Under the pieces are notes generated by a model. It searched no databases and was not told where the DNA came from. It saw nothing but the letters and a program-made list of their open reading frames with translations. From NCBI RefSeq assembly GCF_004103695.1, contig NZ_CP035280.1, positions 2,480,001-2,544,000 of the forward strand: a stretch of 64,000 nucleotides of DNA, in the 5' to 3' direction. The position numbers were made by a program, and so were the translations under genes. Source of the DNA: Clostridium sp. JN-9 (GTDB lineage Bacteria > Bacillota > Clostridia > Clostridiales > Clostridiaceae). This document shows, in pieces, positions 41,284 to 50,555 of the stretch; the stretch's first letter is position 1, and each line of letters opens with the position of its first letter.

Positions 41284-43095
41284 ATGGGAAAGGTTTTAAA
41301 AGAAAGAAAAGATGTGGATCAATCACTTACCTGGGACTTATCTGCTATTTATGCTGATGAACAGCAGTATAATTCAGCTGTAAAGGAGCTTCAGCAGCTT
41401 TCATTGGACATAGAAAGAGATTATAAAGGTAAGCTTGTCACATCAGGTAATATTAATGCATGCCTTGATAAAATGAGAAAAGTATATGAATTAATGAACC
41501 TTACAGAGTCTTATGCAGGTCTTTCAGTTGAAGTGGATTATACCAATGATGAAAATCAGGACAGAGCTTCCAGATACGAGAATATATCATCTGATATTGA
41601 AAGCAGACTAAGCTTTGTAAAAAGCGAAATTATGCAGGCAGATGAAAAAGCAGTTGACACTGCAATAAGTGAATCAAAGGAAAACAGCAATTATTTAAAG
41701 GATATAAAAAGAGATAAGGTACATGCACTTCATCCTAAAGTAGAGAAATCACTTGCTGCTTTATCAGGAGTTTTTGATGCACCTTACAATATTTATAACC
41801 AGGCTAAGCTTGCTGATATGAATTTCGAGAATTTTACAGTAGATGGAGTAGAATATCCTCTTGGTTATGCACTTTTTGAAAATGAATATGAATATGAAAA
41901 TAATACAAAGGTCCGCAGAGCTGCATTTAAAGCATTCTCTGATAAATTAAGGCAGTATCAGTACACTACAGCTGCAGCTTATCAGACTCAGGTGAAGACA
42001 GAAAAGGCAATGGCAACGCTTAGAGGATTTGATTCCGTTACTGATTATTTGTTATTTCCTCAAAAGGTAGATAGAGATTTATATAACAGACAGATAGATT
42101 TAATTACTGAAAAATTGGCTCCACACATGAGAAAATACGCAAGACTGCTTAAGAAAATACATAAGTTAGATGAAATGACTTTTGCAGATTTAAAAATAGC
42201 AGTTGACCCTGATTATGATCCTAACGTAACTATAGAGGATTCTAAAAAATACATTGAAGGTGCATTATCTGTTTTAGGTGATGATTACCTGAGCATGGTT
42301 AAAGAAGCTTACAATAACAGATGGATTGACTTTGCACAAAATAAAGGAAAATGCACAGGAGGCTTCTGCTCAAGCCCTTATGGAAGTCATTCCTTCATTT
42401 TATTGTCATGGAGCGAAAAAATGGCAGAAGTGTTTACATTAGCCCATGAACTTGGACATGCAGGACACTTTAGATTATGTAATGAAAGTCAAAATGTATT
42501 TGATGTAGATGTCTCTACATATTTTGTAGAAGCACCATCTACAATGAATGAGCTTCTCATGGCTAATTATCTTTTAAAGACTAATAAGGATAAAAGATTC
42601 AGAAGATGGGTTTTATCTTCAATGATAAGCCATACTTATTATCATAATTTTGTAACTCACCTTTTAGAGGCAGCTTATCAAAGAGAAGTATATAAAATAA
42701 TTGACCAGGGTGGAAGTGTGCAGGCTTCGACTCTTAATAAAATAAAGAAAGACGTACTTACAAAGTTCTGGGGAGATGATGTAAAGATAATTGATGGAGC
42801 AGAGCTTACCTGGATGAGGCAGCCTCATTATTACATGGGACTTTACTCCTATACTTACAGTGCAGGACTTACCATAGGCACAGAAGTAAGCAAAAGAATC
42901 TTAAAAGAAGGACAGCCAGCTGTAGATGACTGGAGAGCTGTACTTAAAGCAGGTTCAACCAAAACCCCAGTAGAGCTTGCCAAAATGGCTGGTGTAGACA
43001 TCACTACAGAAAAACCGCTGCTTGACACCATAGATTATATTGGCGGAATAATTGATGAAATTGTTAGGTTGACTGAGGAAATAAATGTTAACTAA
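41284..43095 (+). CDS. pepF: Oligoendopeptidase F
   Basis: A cytosolic M3B zinc metallopeptidase that degrades oligopeptides, 603 residues, full length. The catalytic motif is VFTLAHELGHAGH (HExxH), with the third ligand Glu downstream in YFVEAPSTMNELLMANYLL. The C-terminal helical part has the family's MRQPHYYMGLYSYTYSAGLT. GGGGGG precedes the ATG. Monocistronic. Its TAA is followed immediately by R3/R1 repeat sequence. Confidence 0.96.
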   Translation: MGKVLKERKDVDQSLTWDLSAIYADEQQYNSAVKELQQLSLDIERDYKGKLVTSGNINACLDKMRKVYELMNLTESYAGLSVEVDYTNDENQDRASRYENISSDIESRLSFVKSEIMQADEKAVDTAISESKENSNYLKDIKRDKVHALHPKVEKSLAALSGVFDAPYNIYNQAKLADMNFENFTVDGVEYPLGYALFENEYEYENNTKVRRAAFKAFSDKLRQYQYTTAAAYQTQVKTEKAMATLRGFDSVTDYLLFPQKVDRDLYNRQIDLITEKLAPHMRKYARLLKKIHKLDEMTFADLKIAVDPDYDPNVTIEDSKKYIEGALSVLGDDYLSMVKEAYNNRWIDFAQNKGKCTGGFCSSPYGSHSFILLSWSEKMAEVFTLAHELGHAGHFRLCNESQNVFDVDVSTYFVEAPSTMNELLMANYLLKTNKDKRFRRWVLSSMISHTYYHNFVTHLLEAAYQREVYKIIDQGGSVQASTLNKIKKDVLTKFWGDDVKIIDGAELTWMRQPHYYMGLYSYTYSAGLTIGTEVSKRILKEGQPAVDDWRAVLKAGSTKTPVELAKMAGVDITTEKPLLDTIDYIGGIIDEIVRLTEEINVN

Positions 43096-43415
43096 GAACT
43101 AAGAAGTAAGAAGTAAGAGGTAGAATTTAGCAGTTAAGAGTTTAGAGTGAATAGTTAAGGTGAGTTTTCTTCCTTGCGTCATAAAACTAATTTATTATTT
43201 AGGCTCGTTTTGCTGAAGCAAAACATTGCTAATATGTATAAATTAAAGATTTTACGTAGTGTAACGGAGAAAAATCATCCATAACTGTGAACTTTCCACT
43301 TATAACTCTCAACTGTAAGAGTTTTGCATGGCAAAATTCTTATTGTTTTATCATATATTAAATAAATTATAAAAATAAATGTTTATTTTTATAAAAATTT
43401 TGATATAATATAAAT
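43096..43415 (+). repeat. R1 repeat with attached antisense-promoter segment, right end of inverted pair
   Basis: Starts at the pepF stop with AACTAAGAAGTAAG units, then a complete R1 and the same ~65-bp tail as at 31190 (palindrome AAAATAAATGTTTATTTT, TGATATAAT at 43401-43409). With the 31190-31498 unit it forms an inverted repeat around 11.6 kb. Confidence 0.87.
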
Positions 43416-43540
43416 AAGAAATGCTTAGTGTTGATATCACTAAGCATCCTTAGAACATTTATTTTGTTTTAGGGCTATTGGATTTTAACTAAATATACTA
43501 GTAAGAAAAAGTGCTAATCTTTCATGGATGGAGCACTTTT
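43416..43540 (+). ncRNA. Predicted antisense RNA opposite the 53-residue ORF
   Basis: Driven by the extended -10 TGATATAAT at 43401-43409. Begins with the perfect hairpin ATGCTTAGTG/CACTAAGCAT (43421-43447) and ends at the bidirectional terminator AAAAGTGCT/AGCACTTTT (43508-43540), inside the opposing small gene. About 125 nt. Predicted only. Confidence 0.6.
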
Positions 43541-43675
43541 TTCTTTGCTTCTAACTTCTATATCAAGACCAAGGAACTTAATCTTAATTTTCAAGTGATT
43601 TATGAAAAGATTATGTTTTAAAACTAAATTAATTACATAAACAATTGATATACACTTTATAAAAGTATCAAACAT
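43514..43675 (-). CDS. Small membrane peptide, type I toxin-like
   Basis: 53 residues from the ATG at 43675, which has AAGGGGGTGG 8 bases upstream. The frame is open further upstream but without a ribosome site. Residues 3-25 are hydrophobic (FIKCISIVYVINLV), followed by a basic segment (HLKIKIKFLGLDIEVRSKEK) ending SAPSMKD. The stop lies in a bidirectional terminator, and an antisense promoter faces it 100 bases downstream, exactly as for the 33-residue toxin at 30962. No family recognised; the toxin role is inferred from layout. Confidence 0.6.
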   Translation of the reverse strand: MFDTFIKCISIVYVINLVLKHNLFINHLKIKIKFLGLDIEVRSKEKSAPSMKD

Positions 43676-43846
43676 ATCCAATACCACCCCCTTAGCTATG
43701 ATGATATAAATCACCAATAGTCCAAGGAGGATAAAATGTTCAAAACCTCCGCAGCCATCCACACTACGGATAACAATTATACTTGGATATTGTACCATAA
43801 TTATGAAGATATATATAGGGGTATATATTGGAAATGGTAATGAAAC

Positions 43847-43897
43847 AAAAATTGTTAACTCCGTTTCCAACTTTTTCAGGGTAACAGGTACCTTAAA
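43847..43897 (+). repeat. R2 short dispersed repeat
   Basis: AAATTGTTAACTCCGTTTCC .. CAGGGTAACAGGTACCTTAAAGG. Here it precedes a gene and its end merges with the AAAGGAGG ribosome site of the GNAT gene. Confidence 0.85.
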
Positions 43898-43911
43898 GGA
43901 GGAAAAACGTG

Positions 43912-44385
43912 ATGATAATTAGAAAAATGAACCAGGCAGAAGCCGAGGATATAGCTAATAATTGGAAATATGAAGGTGAATATTCATTTTACGACATGAC
44001 AGAGGATGTGGAAGATTATGAAGAAATAATATCGCCTGCACTTAGAGGTGATATATATTTTTCAGTTATTGAAGACGAAAATTTAATTGGTTTCTTTTGT
44101 GTAGAACAAGATAACAATGACATAGAAATCGGATTGGGGCTAAAACCAGAACTTACTAATAAAGGAAGTGGGCTTGAATTCGTAAAAACTATACTTGAGT
44201 TCGTATCCCGTAATTATGAATTTGAATCTGTTATTTTAGATGTTGCGGATTTTAACAAACGTGCAATTATTGTGTATGAACGCGCAGGATTTGCAGCAGT
44301 AAAAAAGATAAAAGTTAATACGAACGGTGGAGTTTATGATTTTGTTATAATGGAATTAAAGAAAAGCCACATGAACGATGATTAG
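43912..44385 (+). CDS. GNAT family N-acetyltransferase
   Basis: 157 residues. Acetyl-CoA loop in LGLKPELTNKGSGLEFVKTIL (QxxGxG-type positions), then VILDVADFNKRAIIVYERAGF, the typical GNAT motif B. ATG 43912 follows AAAGGAGG at 10 bases; the adjacent GTG at 43909 is the alternative. Substrate unknown. Confidence 0.88.
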   Translation: MIIRKMNQAEAEDIANNWKYEGEYSFYDMTEDVEDYEEIISPALRGDIYFSVIEDENLIGFFCVEQDNNDIEIGLGLKPELTNKGSGLEFVKTILEFVSRNYEFESVILDVADFNKRAIIVYERAGFAAVKKIKVNTNGGVYDFVIMELKKSHMNDD

Positions 44386-44440
44386 AAAACATATTTAACT
44401 AATAACTTTTTCCCAAAGAGCTGGGGCAGAGCTGGGAGCC

Positions 44441-44520
44441 TAAGAAAAATTTCAGCAAAGCTGAATTTTTTCTTACCTCTTAGTTCTTACCTCTTAGTTC
44501 TTACCTCTTACCTCTTACCT
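44441..44520. repeat. R3 repeat: hairpin plus AAGAACTAAG-type microsatellite
   Basis: AAGAAAAATTTCAGC/GCTGAATTTTTTCTT hairpin followed by repeated TTACCTCTTAGTTC units. The same AATTCAGCAAAGCTGAATTT core with microsatellite arms occurs at 62183-62280. Arms alone occur at 43096 and 53775. Confidence 0.7.
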
Positions 44521-44537
44521 ATAATGTAGTAGATATC

Positions 44538-45026
44538 CTACAGGTCAATAATAGAATATTCATAACCTAATGTTGTTATAAATTTGTACATATCCTCTGT
44601 AGAAATAAAAATAGTTTTAGTGTTGTCATTAGCATGAAAACTCATATATTTTTCTAAAAGCATTTCTTTATCAAGACATACCTTTATGTCATGTTCTGTG
44701 TTATTAAGCAATCCAAATAATGATACAACACCAGGAGCCAATGACATTTTTTCCATTAACTTTTCAGGTGAGGCAAGGCTCATACTCTTTTCATTGATAA
44801 TTTCGCCAAGTTTTTTCATATCCAATCGCTTTTTATCATCCATGATGACTAAATAATATGCAGTCTTTTTTCTATTGCATAAAAAAAGAGTCTTTGTACG
44901 GACACCCTCTTTACCTGCAATATAACTGTCTGCTTCTTCTGTTGTTAATGCTGGCGGGTGTTCAACAAGGTCATAAGTAATACCCATTTTTTTCAAAGCT
45001 TCATATACAATTTCACATTGTTCCAT
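44538..45026 (-). CDS. YbaK/ProX-type aminoacyl-tRNA deacylase
   Basis: A trans-editing enzyme of 162 residues that hydrolyses mischarged tRNA (prolyl-tRNA editing domain, PrdX/ProXp-ala group). Motifs: GITYDLVEHPPALTTEEADS, the catalytic-lysine region GVRTKTLFLCNRKKTAYYLV, SLASPEKLMEKMSLAPGVVS and a conserved GLLNN. ATG at 45026. Standalone form, not fused to prolyl-tRNA synthetase. Confidence 0.9.
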   Translation of the reverse strand: MEQCEIVYEALKKMGITYDLVEHPPALTTEEADSYIAGKEGVRTKTLFLCNRKKTAYYLVIMDDKKRLDMKKLGEIINEKSMSLASPEKLMEKMSLAPGVVSLFGLLNNTEHDIKVCLDKEMLLEKYMSFHANDNTKTIFISTEDMYKFITTLGYEYSIIDL

Positions 45027-45087
45027 GATTTTTACTTCCTTTGCAAGATATTATAATACTTATGCTTATTATATAATTTCATTGCTT

Positions 45088-45131
45088 AAAGTCAACTTTG
45101 TTTTCAATTTCCTCAAGGTAACAGGTACCTA
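45088..45131 (+). repeat. R2 short dispersed repeat
   Basis: AAAGTCAACTTTGTTTTCAA .. CAAGGTAACAGGTACCTAAC. Its complement supplies the TAG stop of mupG (TGT-TAG-GTACC). Confidence 0.85.
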
Positions 45132-46223
45132 ACAAATGTTTGCCAATGTGAATTCAAACTTTTGCCAGGGTTCTATATAGTCTAATAAAAATTGTTCCTC
45201 TGGAATAACATTACCTATAACATTTGTTCTTCCTGAATTCTCCATATCCTTTAGAGCTATTTGTAATTCTCCTGCATAGTGTTCATATAATGAATTATCC
45301 ATAAGTATATCTCCCCTTTTTATGGGTTGAGTATTAAATGGTAAAAATTTATGTCCTTTATACTTTACCCTGCTTTGAGTAGATCTTATCATATATTCAG
45401 AAACATCACCTCTGTTGAAATGCATCTCCTCCAATACAATTTTTCTTTCTGTATCAGGAATGGAATCTGCAAGTTCAACATTCAAAGCAATTTTATCTCT
45501 GTTAATTTCACTAACTGCCTTAAGCTCTTTATCTGAAGCAAAGGCATTGGCTATAATAACATCATCTATAAGACCTGTAGCAAACATATGCTTTACCTGC
45601 AGAACTATATTCATATCTCTATGCATTTCCAGTGTGCATAATCCTTCACTTACTGCCCAAGGTCCAAAAGTGGCATCTTTTGAAGATACAAAGGCTGCAG
45701 TTCTTATACCTAAATCTTTAAACTGTTTAGTGCATTTTATAAAATGATCATATTTTAATCCAGTATATCTGTGCGGATAAAAGTTATGGCATCCTATAAG
45801 CTTATTTAGGTTGGGTTTATAACTCATTATGTTATCTATATATTTTGTACCACTGCTCATGTTAAGTTCTATAAATAATCCTTGTGGATTATATGTCATC
45901 ATAGCTTCTTCATTGCCTGTAAAGCCTATATCCAGCCTTATTCCAGCTGAACCTAAATCTTTGAAAAAAGAAAGATCATTATAACTAATGCCTAGCTCCT
46001 TAAAAACTCCTGGATTTACATCAGCTATAACCTTCATGCCCTTGCTATCTGCAAATTTAATTGTATTCTTAAAATCACTTACAATCTTTTCTTTATCCCC
46101 CTTTACAGACAAAAGGCAGGTAAATATCCTGGTAAATCCATACTTACCTGCAAGTTCAATATATCTTAAATTTTCATCTAAAGAAGCATGTCCCGGATAA
46201 ACTGAAATCCCTAAATTTCTCAT
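45129..46223 (-). CDS. mupG: MupG-like 6-phospho-N-acetylmuramidase (DUF871)
   Basis: A 364-residue TIM-barrel enzyme of the DUF871 family. Its studied member MupG (Staphylococcus aureus) cleaves MurNAc-6-phosphate-GlcNAc to MurNAc-6P and GlcNAc. Family start MRNLGISVYPGHASLDENLR; also IADVNPGVF, LRLDIGF-type strand (GIRLDIGFTGNEEA), and CHNFYPHRYTGLK. The C-terminal cyclophilin-like domain runs from about residue 245. Last gene of the sigma-54-controlled PTS operon, 50 bases after murK. Its stop codon is provided by an R2 repeat. Confidence 0.88.
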   Translation of the reverse strand: MRNLGISVYPGHASLDENLRYIELAGKYGFTRIFTCLLSVKGDKEKIVSDFKNTIKFADSKGMKVIADVNPGVFKELGISYNDLSFFKDLGSAGIRLDIGFTGNEEAMMTYNPQGLFIELNMSSGTKYIDNIMSYKPNLNKLIGCHNFYPHRYTGLKYDHFIKCTKQFKDLGIRTAAFVSSKDATFGPWAVSEGLCTLEMHRDMNIVLQVKHMFATGLIDDVIIANAFASDKELKAVSEINRDKIALNVELADSIPDTERKIVLEEMHFNRGDVSEYMIRSTQSRVKYKGHKFLPFNTQPIKRGDILMDNSLYEHYAGELQIALKDMENSGRTNVIGNVIPEEQFLLDYIEPWQKFEFTLANIC

Positions 46224-46275
46224 TTTAACTTTCTCCTTCTACCGTTGTAATGTTTTACGTATAACCTTTCCTTTT

Positions 46276-47178
46276 TCACCAGTTTTTAAGCGCTATATAA
46301 TATCCCCCTTTTGTTGAAGAAATATCATCATCTATAATTTCAGCATCACTAATTGCATTTGCAATATAGAAATCAAAGGACTTTCTTATACATGGTATTT
46401 TTGTAATTACACTTCCTTTTAAAGCTATATTTACTTTTTTAGGTTTACCTAGCTTTTTCCATACCCTTTCAGTTATTTTTCCTATTTCTGTACCTGCATC
46501 TTTAAGTATCTCTATAGCATTTTCTTCTCCATGTTCTGCTGCCTTTGCAACTACTTTAGCAATAGAAGCAATTTCATCCTTGGTTGAAGAATAAATGAAA
46601 CCTTTTATACTTTCTATATCTTTCAGTTTCAATTTCTTCAATATCTCATTTGTGAGTACACTATTTTCTAAACCTTCTTCTTCCTCATAAACCATGTTCT
46701 TAAATGCTCTTAATGCTATGTAATAGCCGCTGCCTTCATCACCTAAAATATGTCCCCATCCACCTGATCTTTTCTTTATACCATTACTTATTCCGAAACT
46801 TATAGAACCTGTCCCTGCTATGGTAAGAATTCCATCATTTCCTTTAAGTAGTGCATACATAGCTATTTCAGCATCATTGTAAATATAAGGAGTTATTTTA
46901 AATTTCTTTTCTACTGCTTCTTTGAGAATTTTTCTATTTTCACCTGCTTCTATACCTGCAATTCCAAGATAAATCTTAGTAAGTTTTTCATTATTTTTTA
47001 CTAGTTTGCATTTTTCTATGGAATCTAAAATATTAGAAACAGCTATTTCCTTATTTAAAGTCATATTTCCATAGCCAGTGTATGCCCTGCTTAATTCTTT
47101 TCCATCATGATCATATGCTGCCGATTCAGTCTTAGTTCCGCCGCCATCAACACATATTATATACTCCACAGTATTCAC
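46276..47178 (-). CDS. murK: MurK-type N-acetylmuramate/N-acetylglucosamine kinase (BadF/BadG ATPase)
   Basis: An ASKHA-fold sugar kinase of 300 residues: phosphate-1 loop ICVDGGGTKTESAAYD, GIAGIEAGENRK, adenosine-site ILTIAGTGSISFGI and WGHILGDEGSGYYIA. Clostridium acetobutylicum MurK of this family phosphorylates MurNAc and GlcNAc. With mupG next door it would phosphorylate the GlcNAc released by MupG, or MurNAc. The ATG at 47178 lies 14 bases after the celR stop. Confidence 0.85.
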   Translation of the reverse strand: MNTVEYIICVDGGGTKTESAAYDHDGKELSRAYTGYGNMTLNKEIAVSNILDSIEKCKLVKNNEKLTKIYLGIAGIEAGENRKILKEAVEKKFKITPYIYNDAEIAMYALLKGNDGILTIAGTGSISFGISNGIKKRSGGWGHILGDEGSGYYIALRAFKNMVYEEEEGLENSVLTNEILKKLKLKDIESIKGFIYSSTKDEIASIAKVVAKAAEHGEENAIEILKDAGTEIGKITERVWKKLGKPKKVNIALKGSVITKIPCIRKSFDFYIANAISDAEIIDDDISSTKGGYYIALKNW

Positions 47179-47191
47179 CTCAATTTTACAT

Positions 47192-49855
47192 TTAAATATT
47201 AACCAATATTTCTATAATACTTCCAAGACCATCATCTGGTATAATAATACCTAATGATTTTTCTATATCTGATACCCCTTCCTTTAGCATATTAAATAAG
47301 TCGCTATATCTGGATAAAATTATCTCCATGTTCTTACACTTGCATATATCTTCTTTATCCTTTAATTTCTCTAAAAGACACCCAAAATGCATAAGTAATC
47401 CATTTAATTTTTCTCTATCCAAATATAATCCATAGGAATCTTTCATCTTATTAATAATATCCACAAATTTGTCTACAATAAAATCATAGTCATTTAAATT
47501 TAACCAATCCCTATAAACATCTTTCATATCATTTATCATTTGTTCGTCACTTGTGCTGTCTTTTATATCTTCTTCACTAAACTCCTTGAAAAATACATCC
47601 ATTGGTATATACTTTATGCCATCAACATGTGGATCAAATGCACTTATTATATACTCAACATCATATTCATTTTTCATTTTTAAAACAGTATTTTTAAACT
47701 CATCTTTGTCCTTCATACTTAAATTAAATACTTCATACTCATTCTTATTAAACTTGCTGTATATAAGCTGTTTAAGCTTTAGTGCTGTGCCTTCACCAGT
47801 AAAACATGCTGTAATTATAACTTTTCTGCTTTTGTTAATACTTTTCTCTAATGAATTTCCTACATATCTGCTTTCTTTAACTACAGACTTTAATATTTCA
47901 TCCAAACTATCATTTAACATGGCTTTTCTTGCTGCTTCAATTACTACAGCAGTACTTACCATATCAATAGTTTGAACTTCTATACCGGTATTTTCTTTTA
48001 TTATTTTGCCAAAATACTTTAAAGACCCCATATCTGTAAGTATTAATGTGCCTTTTCCTTCATCTCTTTCTTTTACAAGTTCCTCTATGCTTGAAAGAGC
48101 TTCTTCTGGTTTCATATGAAGAGGCATATCAAATGCAGCTACATGATTTGTGTTTAGAAGACTATTAGATACTTCAGCCATAGAGGTTGCTGTGGAATTT
48201 CCATGCATAGCTACTATTACTGCAACTTTACTGTTAACCTTTTTTCCGTCTACAGCAAAAAACATAGTTATAAAACCTATTTCCCCTATTGGTACAGTTA
48301 TGTTGTATTTCTCTTCCAATTTATATGCCAATAATAATGCAATCTTAAATTCTTCAGGGTATTTTTTCTTTATTTCATCTGTTTTAGGATTCTCAATTAC
48401 CCTGTTTTCTTTAATTCGAGCTAAAAAAGCATCTATATGCATAAGTAATCCAATAAAAATATTTTTAGGTATACTTCTATTCAACTTATGTTCTGCTAAT
48501 TTCATAAAACTTTTAAGTAAATTATATAATTCATCATCTACTATTACTTTTATATCTTCAGTATCATCTTCATGTATATTATGAATATAATCATTTATAA
48601 ATTTTTCCACATCATTTATTAATCTATTTTTTATTTCTTCCTGATCTATACCCTTCCTTTTAAGATGTTCATTTCTTTTTTCTATAAATTCATATATATT
48701 CCGGGATATACTATACTTGTCTTCTAAATCCTCATTATCATTTGAACTCTGTTCATGAATGTTTAATCTTAATTCTGCAGGATCTATTTTCTTGGAAATA
48801 AGAAGTCCATTCCTTACCTCACTTGAAAAATCTTCAAGTTTGATTTTAATATCTTTGTTATCGAACATACTTCTTAAAAATGCTTTAGCTGAGGCTATTT
48901 GTATATCACTTTTAAGTTGTCCAATGTTATTGGGGCACCTGTAATTTACAATTGCTGTTATAGCATCCTCATCCATTTTTATTTCTTTAGATACTCGTTT
49001 TGATTCTGCATTCAAGAAACTTTCAATAAGTTCTATTCTTTCATTTACAGACCATTCTCTAAGAGGCGGCAGTGATATTGTCACAGGAATTCTTCTGGTA
49101 AATGTTTTCAGAAGCACTGAATTAATATTTTCAGTTGTAGCACTTATTATCATTACATCTATGTTTATTTCTTTTGTTCCTCCAAATGGTACATATTTAC
49201 CTTCATCTATAAGAGTAAATAACATTTCCTGACCCTCAGGAGGAAGCCTGTGAACTTCATCTAAGAAAAGTATCCCATTCCTGCTTTTTTCGATAATTCC
49301 TTCTCTATCCTCTGTTGCTCCTGTATAAGTTCCTTTTTTTACACCAAATAAATGAGAAATAAGAAGCTGAGGATTGTTTGCATAGTCAGCACAATTAAAT
49401 ACTGCAAATTTCCCTTTGTCTCTTATTTTTCCAACTTGTAAAGCATAATTAAATATACACTTTGCAAAATATGATTTTCCTACACCAGTTTCACCTAGTA
49501 TAAGGGTATGCAATCCATGAGGAGGGTAAACAACTGCAGCTTTTGCCAGAGCTATCTGATTCTTTAAACTTCCATCTTTACCTATGCAGACATCAAAAGC
49601 AGATAATTTTTCCTCAGCTTCTTTACTAAATTCCACATGGTCTTTATTAATAAAGTAAAGCACAGGCCGCACTGCATTCTTGCTAACCTTGCCAGCTCGA
49701 ACCAATTTGCTGAGTTCTCTAGCCACATTTGTTCTCTGCATATTCAAACCTCTGCAAAGGTCCTCAGTAGTTACTCCATTTACTTTTCCATTATCTTTAA
49801 ATTGCTGAATGCATATTCTTTTTAAAGATTCATAAACTGCAGTTTCATTGTTCAT
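47192..49855 (-). CDS. celR: LevR/CelR-type sigma-54-dependent PTS activator
   Basis: An 887-residue regulator from ATG 49855 (GAGGTGG upstream). Order: winged helix (GVTTEDLCRGLNMQRTNVAR); AAA+ domain with Walker A LGETGVGKSYFA, sigma-54 loop KKGTYTGATEDREG (GAFTGA variant) and Walker B NGILFLDEVHRL; PRD1 (LNRSIPKNIFIGLLMHIDAF); EIIA-Man-like (VIVAMHGNSTATSMAEV); EIIB-Gat-like (VIITACFTGEGTALKLK); PRD2 (LNGLLMHFGCLLEKL). The PRD and EIIA histidines are present, so phosphorylation control is expected. Encoded in the operon it should activate. Confidence 0.93.
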   Translation of the reverse strand: MNNETAVYESLKRICIQQFKDNGKVNGVTTEDLCRGLNMQRTNVARELSKLVRAGKVSKNAVRPVLYFINKDHVEFSKEAEEKLSAFDVCIGKDGSLKNQIALAKAAVVYPPHGLHTLILGETGVGKSYFAKCIFNYALQVGKIRDKGKFAVFNCADYANNPQLLISHLFGVKKGTYTGATEDREGIIEKSRNGILFLDEVHRLPPEGQEMLFTLIDEGKYVPFGGTKEINIDVMIISATTENINSVLLKTFTRRIPVTISLPPLREWSVNERIELIESFLNAESKRVSKEIKMDEDAITAIVNYRCPNNIGQLKSDIQIASAKAFLRSMFDNKDIKIKLEDFSSEVRNGLLISKKIDPAELRLNIHEQSSNDNEDLEDKYSISRNIYEFIEKRNEHLKRKGIDQEEIKNRLINDVEKFINDYIHNIHEDDTEDIKVIVDDELYNLLKSFMKLAEHKLNRSIPKNIFIGLLMHIDAFLARIKENRVIENPKTDEIKKKYPEEFKIALLLAYKLEEKYNITVPIGEIGFITMFFAVDGKKVNSKVAVIVAMHGNSTATSMAEVSNSLLNTNHVAAFDMPLHMKPEEALSSIEELVKERDEGKGTLILTDMGSLKYFGKIIKENTGIEVQTIDMVSTAVVIEAARKAMLNDSLDEILKSVVKESRYVGNSLEKSINKSRKVIITACFTGEGTALKLKQLIYSKFNKNEYEVFNLSMKDKDEFKNTVLKMKNEYDVEYIISAFDPHVDGIKYIPMDVFFKEFSEEDIKDSTSDEQMINDMKDVYRDWLNLNDYDFIVDKFVDIINKMKDSYGLYLDREKLNGLLMHFGCLLEKLKDKEDICKCKNMEIILSRYSDLFNMLKEGVSDIEKSLGIIIPDDGLGSIIEILVNI

Positions 49856-49926
49856 ATTTTTATTCCACCTCATTATTGTGATTAAATACTTTAATTAGGT
49901 TTTGTAAATTATGCAATTTCCCTATA

Positions 49927-50220
49927 TTAGTATCTTTTTTTAAGCTTACTGAATTTTTTCTCTTTTTCATTCATTACTTTCCTTGTTATTTCAAAAAACA
50001 TTATACTCTCAATGGAGAATATTACAATTAATATGTTCATAACCCATGGACTTATATTCTTGAATAATATAGTTGGTATAAGTATAACCATGGGTGCAGT
50101 AAATGCTAATATCCATCTATTTACTTTAAATTTCTGCAGCACCAGATTAGAGATTTTAATTCCTACAAGCAGAAGTGCCACAAGTGAAATAACATTAAAC
50201 ATTCCCACCATAATTTTCAT
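49927..50220 (-). CDS. Small membrane protein in the beta-glucoside PTS operon
   Basis: 97 residues, three hydrophobic segments (FNVISLVALLLVGIKIS; WILAFTAPMVILIPTILF; MNILIVIFSIESIMFF) and a basic C-terminus (EKEKKFSKLKKRY). GGGTGAGG precedes the ATG, 17 bases after celC. No family recognised. Its position between the PTS EIIA and the activator suggests an accessory role, which is inference. Confidence 0.65.
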   Translation of the reverse strand: MKIMVGMFNVISLVALLLVGIKISNLVLQKFKVNRWILAFTAPMVILIPTILFKNISPWVMNILIVIFSIESIMFFEITRKVMNEKEKKFSKLKKRY

Positions 50221-50237
50221 AACCTCACCCTAAACAA

Positions 50238-50543
50238 CTATTTTTTAAAATCCTGATACATTTTAATCATTTGTTCAATTAAACACTTTTCAGATATAGC
50301 AGTCATAAGTTGATCTTGAGCATGTACCATTAACAGGGACATCTTTAAAGGCTCTCCATTTACTTCCTGCTGTATAAGTTTTGTTTGTGTATTGTGAGCT
50401 AAATCTAACTCATCTTGAGATGTTTTTAACTTTTCTTCTGCCTTTACCATATCTCCAGTTCGTGCTGCCTCTAATGCCTCATAAGCATATGCTCTGGCAT
50501 CTCCTCCATGAGATATCATTTTAAATATTTCTTCTTCAAGCAT
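50238..50543 (-). CDS. celC: PTS lactose/cellobiose-type EIIA
   Basis: A 101-residue trimeric helical EIIA. Pattern ISHGGDARAYAYEALEAART then LLMVHAQDQLMTAI, with the phospho-histidine in the first or second His-containing segment as in LacF/ChbA (VHAQDxLM is the classic site). GGGGTGAGC precedes the ATG. Works with the EIIB and EIIC encoded upstream. Confidence 0.92.
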   Translation of the reverse strand: MLEEEIFKMISHGGDARAYAYEALEAARTGDMVKAEEKLKTSQDELDLAHNTQTKLIQQEVNGEPLKMSLLMVHAQDQLMTAISEKCLIEQMIKMYQDFKK

Positions 50544-50555
50544 TTAAGCTCACCC

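Noticed and set aside
43676-43870. N-terminal extension of the 53-residue ORF to 118 residues
   Set aside because: The strong ribosome site lies directly before the internal ATG at 43675; the upstream part has no start signal and overlaps the leader.
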